A stretch of 64,000 nucleotides of DNA from positions 1,516,760 through 1,580,759 of the forward strand of contig NZ_CP141821.1 of assembly GCF_035621495.1 (NCBI RefSeq). The letters run 5' to 3'. A program made the translations under genes and the position numbers. The notes beneath the pieces were generated by a model that was given only the letters and a program-made list of their open reading frames with translations, had not been told where the DNA came from and searched no databases. Positions 63,228-64,000 of this stretch are shown here, piece after piece. The stretch comes from Thermococcus sp. SY098. GTDB lineage: Archaea; Methanobacteriota_B; Thermococci; Thermococcales; Thermococcaceae. Position 1 is the first letter of the stretch; each line of letters starts with the position of its first letter.

Positions 63228-63394
63228 AACCCCCGGATCTCTTTTTTCAGCTTTTCTGCTTCTTCTTCATCCATTTTCCAGGTTCCGGCGAATTCGGTTA
63301 TTCTTTTTCTCTTTTTGGAGATAAAGCTCTCAACCAGCCTTTTAATTTCATTCTCATCAACCCAGTCCGGAACTTTAATCGTTACAACTTTCAT
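63206..63394 (-). CDS. VapB-type antitoxin
   Basis: 62 residues: strand MKVVTIKVPDWVDENEIKR, then a basic helix (SFISKKRKRITEFAG) and an acidic/basic tail. AGGGGTGAG precedes the ATG. Partner of the overlapping vapC. Confidence 0.85.
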   Translation of the reverse strand: MKVVTIKVPDWVDENEIKRLVESFISKKRKRITEFAGTWKMDEEEAEKLKKEIRGLWENWKL

Positions 63395-63426
63395 TATCTC
63401 ACCCCTTTCTCTTATACGGCAGTATT

Positions 63427-63537
63427 CTAAGCCAGAGCAACAACTGAGCCAATAGTTAATTCCTGGTTGTAAGCAGGAATTACTACCAAGACCTTAGTAT
63501 TCCATGGGGAAATGTCAGCTGAGTCTTTCTCTCCCAT
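63427..63537 (-). pseudogene. GT2 glycosyltransferase 5' fragment, copy 2
   Basis: 36 codons from ATG to TAG: MGEKDSADISPWNTKVLVV, then IPAYNQELTIGSVVALA. The last 22 residues match copy 1 (KTLIVIPAYNEELTIGSVVALA). With copy 1 it brackets the vapBC cassette as a direct repeat. Confidence 0.7.
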
Positions 63538-63554
63538 AATGCATCCTCTCCCGT

Positions 63555-63812
63555 TTAGGGTTTGTTGAAAAACCTTGATTTTACTTTCCTCTCTGTGATT
63601 TTATTGCTTTTTGGAATGTTCTGTTGCATGAACATTTCTACCGCCAGTATATCTATTGTATTATTCACGGTAAGTTGGTTAATAAATTTTTTTGGATAGT
63701 CATGTGGTGAAAGAGAATTGTTACGATCCTTCTCTAATACATGAAGAACTGAGGAGATTGACCGGATCATAAGCTTCTCATTGTAGGCGGGAATCACTAT
63801 CAAAGTTTTCAT
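63555..63812 (-). pseudogene. GT2 glycosyltransferase 5' fragment, copy 3
   Basis: The first 17 codons (MKTLIVIPAYNEKLMIR) match copy 1; the next 68 are unrelated and could come from an insertion (NNTIDILAVEMFMQQN, KITERKVKSRFFNKP). The unrelated part looks coding but I do not recognise it; a transposase remnant is one possibility. It starts 2 nt after the HepT stop. Confidence 0.55.
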
Positions 63813-63814
63813 AG

Positions 63815-64000
63815 CTATTCACCCAGTTCTCTCTTCAGTTTTTCAAAGAGTGGCTTTACGTGAGGGATATCTTTCTTTATGGTCAGCCAGACAACTTCCC
63901 AATCAACGCCGAAATAAGCGTGAATCAACCTATCTCTCATTCCGGCCATAACCCTCCAAGGAATCTCCGGATGTTTTTCTTTAATTTCCGGAGGAATTCT
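63815..64000 (-). CDS. HepT-like ribonuclease toxin, C-terminal part
   Basis: 62 codons from the window edge to a [23 protein letters not shown] contains the R-X4-H-X-Y motif of HepT (here RDRLIHAYF), the toxin of MNT-HepT pairs, followed by the [16 protein letters not shown] tail. The MNT antitoxin and the N-terminus would lie beyond the window. Confidence 0.85.
   Translation of the reverse strand, partial: RIPPEIKEKHPEIPWRVMAGMRDRLIHAYFGVDWEVVWLTIKKDIPHVKPLFEKLKRELGE

Overview
The window looks like a low-GC member of the Thermococcales (Thermococcus/Pyrococcus/Palaeococcus). The evidence is the split GMP synthetase, PurP in place of bacterial-type PurH, the formate-dependent PurT, a group II thermosome, the archaeal Taw3, an HVO_2753-type zinc finger next to EF-1 beta, tRNA genes with encoded CCA, GGTGA-type ribosome binding sites and TATA promoters. 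The species is not decided from sequence alone.

Layout. About 0-1.3 kb holds conserved hypotheticals. About 1.3-18.3 kb is an almost complete purine pathway: guaA subunits, two purP paralogues, purF, purC, purM, purT, purE, purD, purS, purQ, purL and guaB. It is written as several divergent transcription units. A shared AT-rich operator, TGTTAAAAT / ATTTTAACA with an 18-19 bp spacer, straddles the TATA element in the purP, purC, purM-purT, purE-purD and purL control regions, and relatives lie before guaA and guaB. purK, purB, purA and an IMP cyclohydrolase are not in the window. A two-gene exported/membrane insertion with a nested hairpin leader sits between purQ and purL.

About 18.5-27.1 kb is housekeeping: a 24-residue membrane microprotein, a frameshifted small gene, a box C/D sRNA, zinc finger plus EF-1 beta, a TPR protein, the thermosome, Taw3, an IGHMBP2-like helicase, an AAA ATPase, tRNA-Ile and tRNA-Glu. 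About 27.2-34.2 kb holds a sugar-phosphate nucleotidyltransferase and a sulfate-activation operon (RHH regulator, sat, DHH phosphoesterase, alkaline-phosphatase-superfamily enzyme, DUF4258/DUF2283 pair, cysC, TauE/SafE transporter).

About 34.2-49.7 kb is an accessory island. It has at least six toxin-antitoxin or abortive-infection modules (PIN/VapBC types, DUF4258/DUF2283, AbiE), four ATPases with PD-(D/E)XK-like tails, several pseudogenes and three families of short dispersed repeats, one of them resembling IS200/IS605 right ends. An isolated rfbD lies inside it. About 49.7-62.6 kb is a surface-glycan and N-glycosylation locus (flippase, AglB/STT3, DUF2206 membrane protein, sulfatase-superfamily enzyme, GNAT, DegT aminotransferase, HD hydrolase, GDP-mannose 4,6-dehydratase, GT4, GT2). 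The last 1.4 kb returns to toxin-antitoxin genes (VapBC, HepT) mixed with broken copies of a GT2 gene 5' end.

A recurring theme from 45 to 64 kb is that cassettes (an ATPase, AbiE, the flippase, VapBC) are bracketed by short direct repeats, twice made from the 5' end of the neighbouring gene. This suggests exchange of modules by homologous recombination. Domain names are from recognition of the translated sequences; no search was run.
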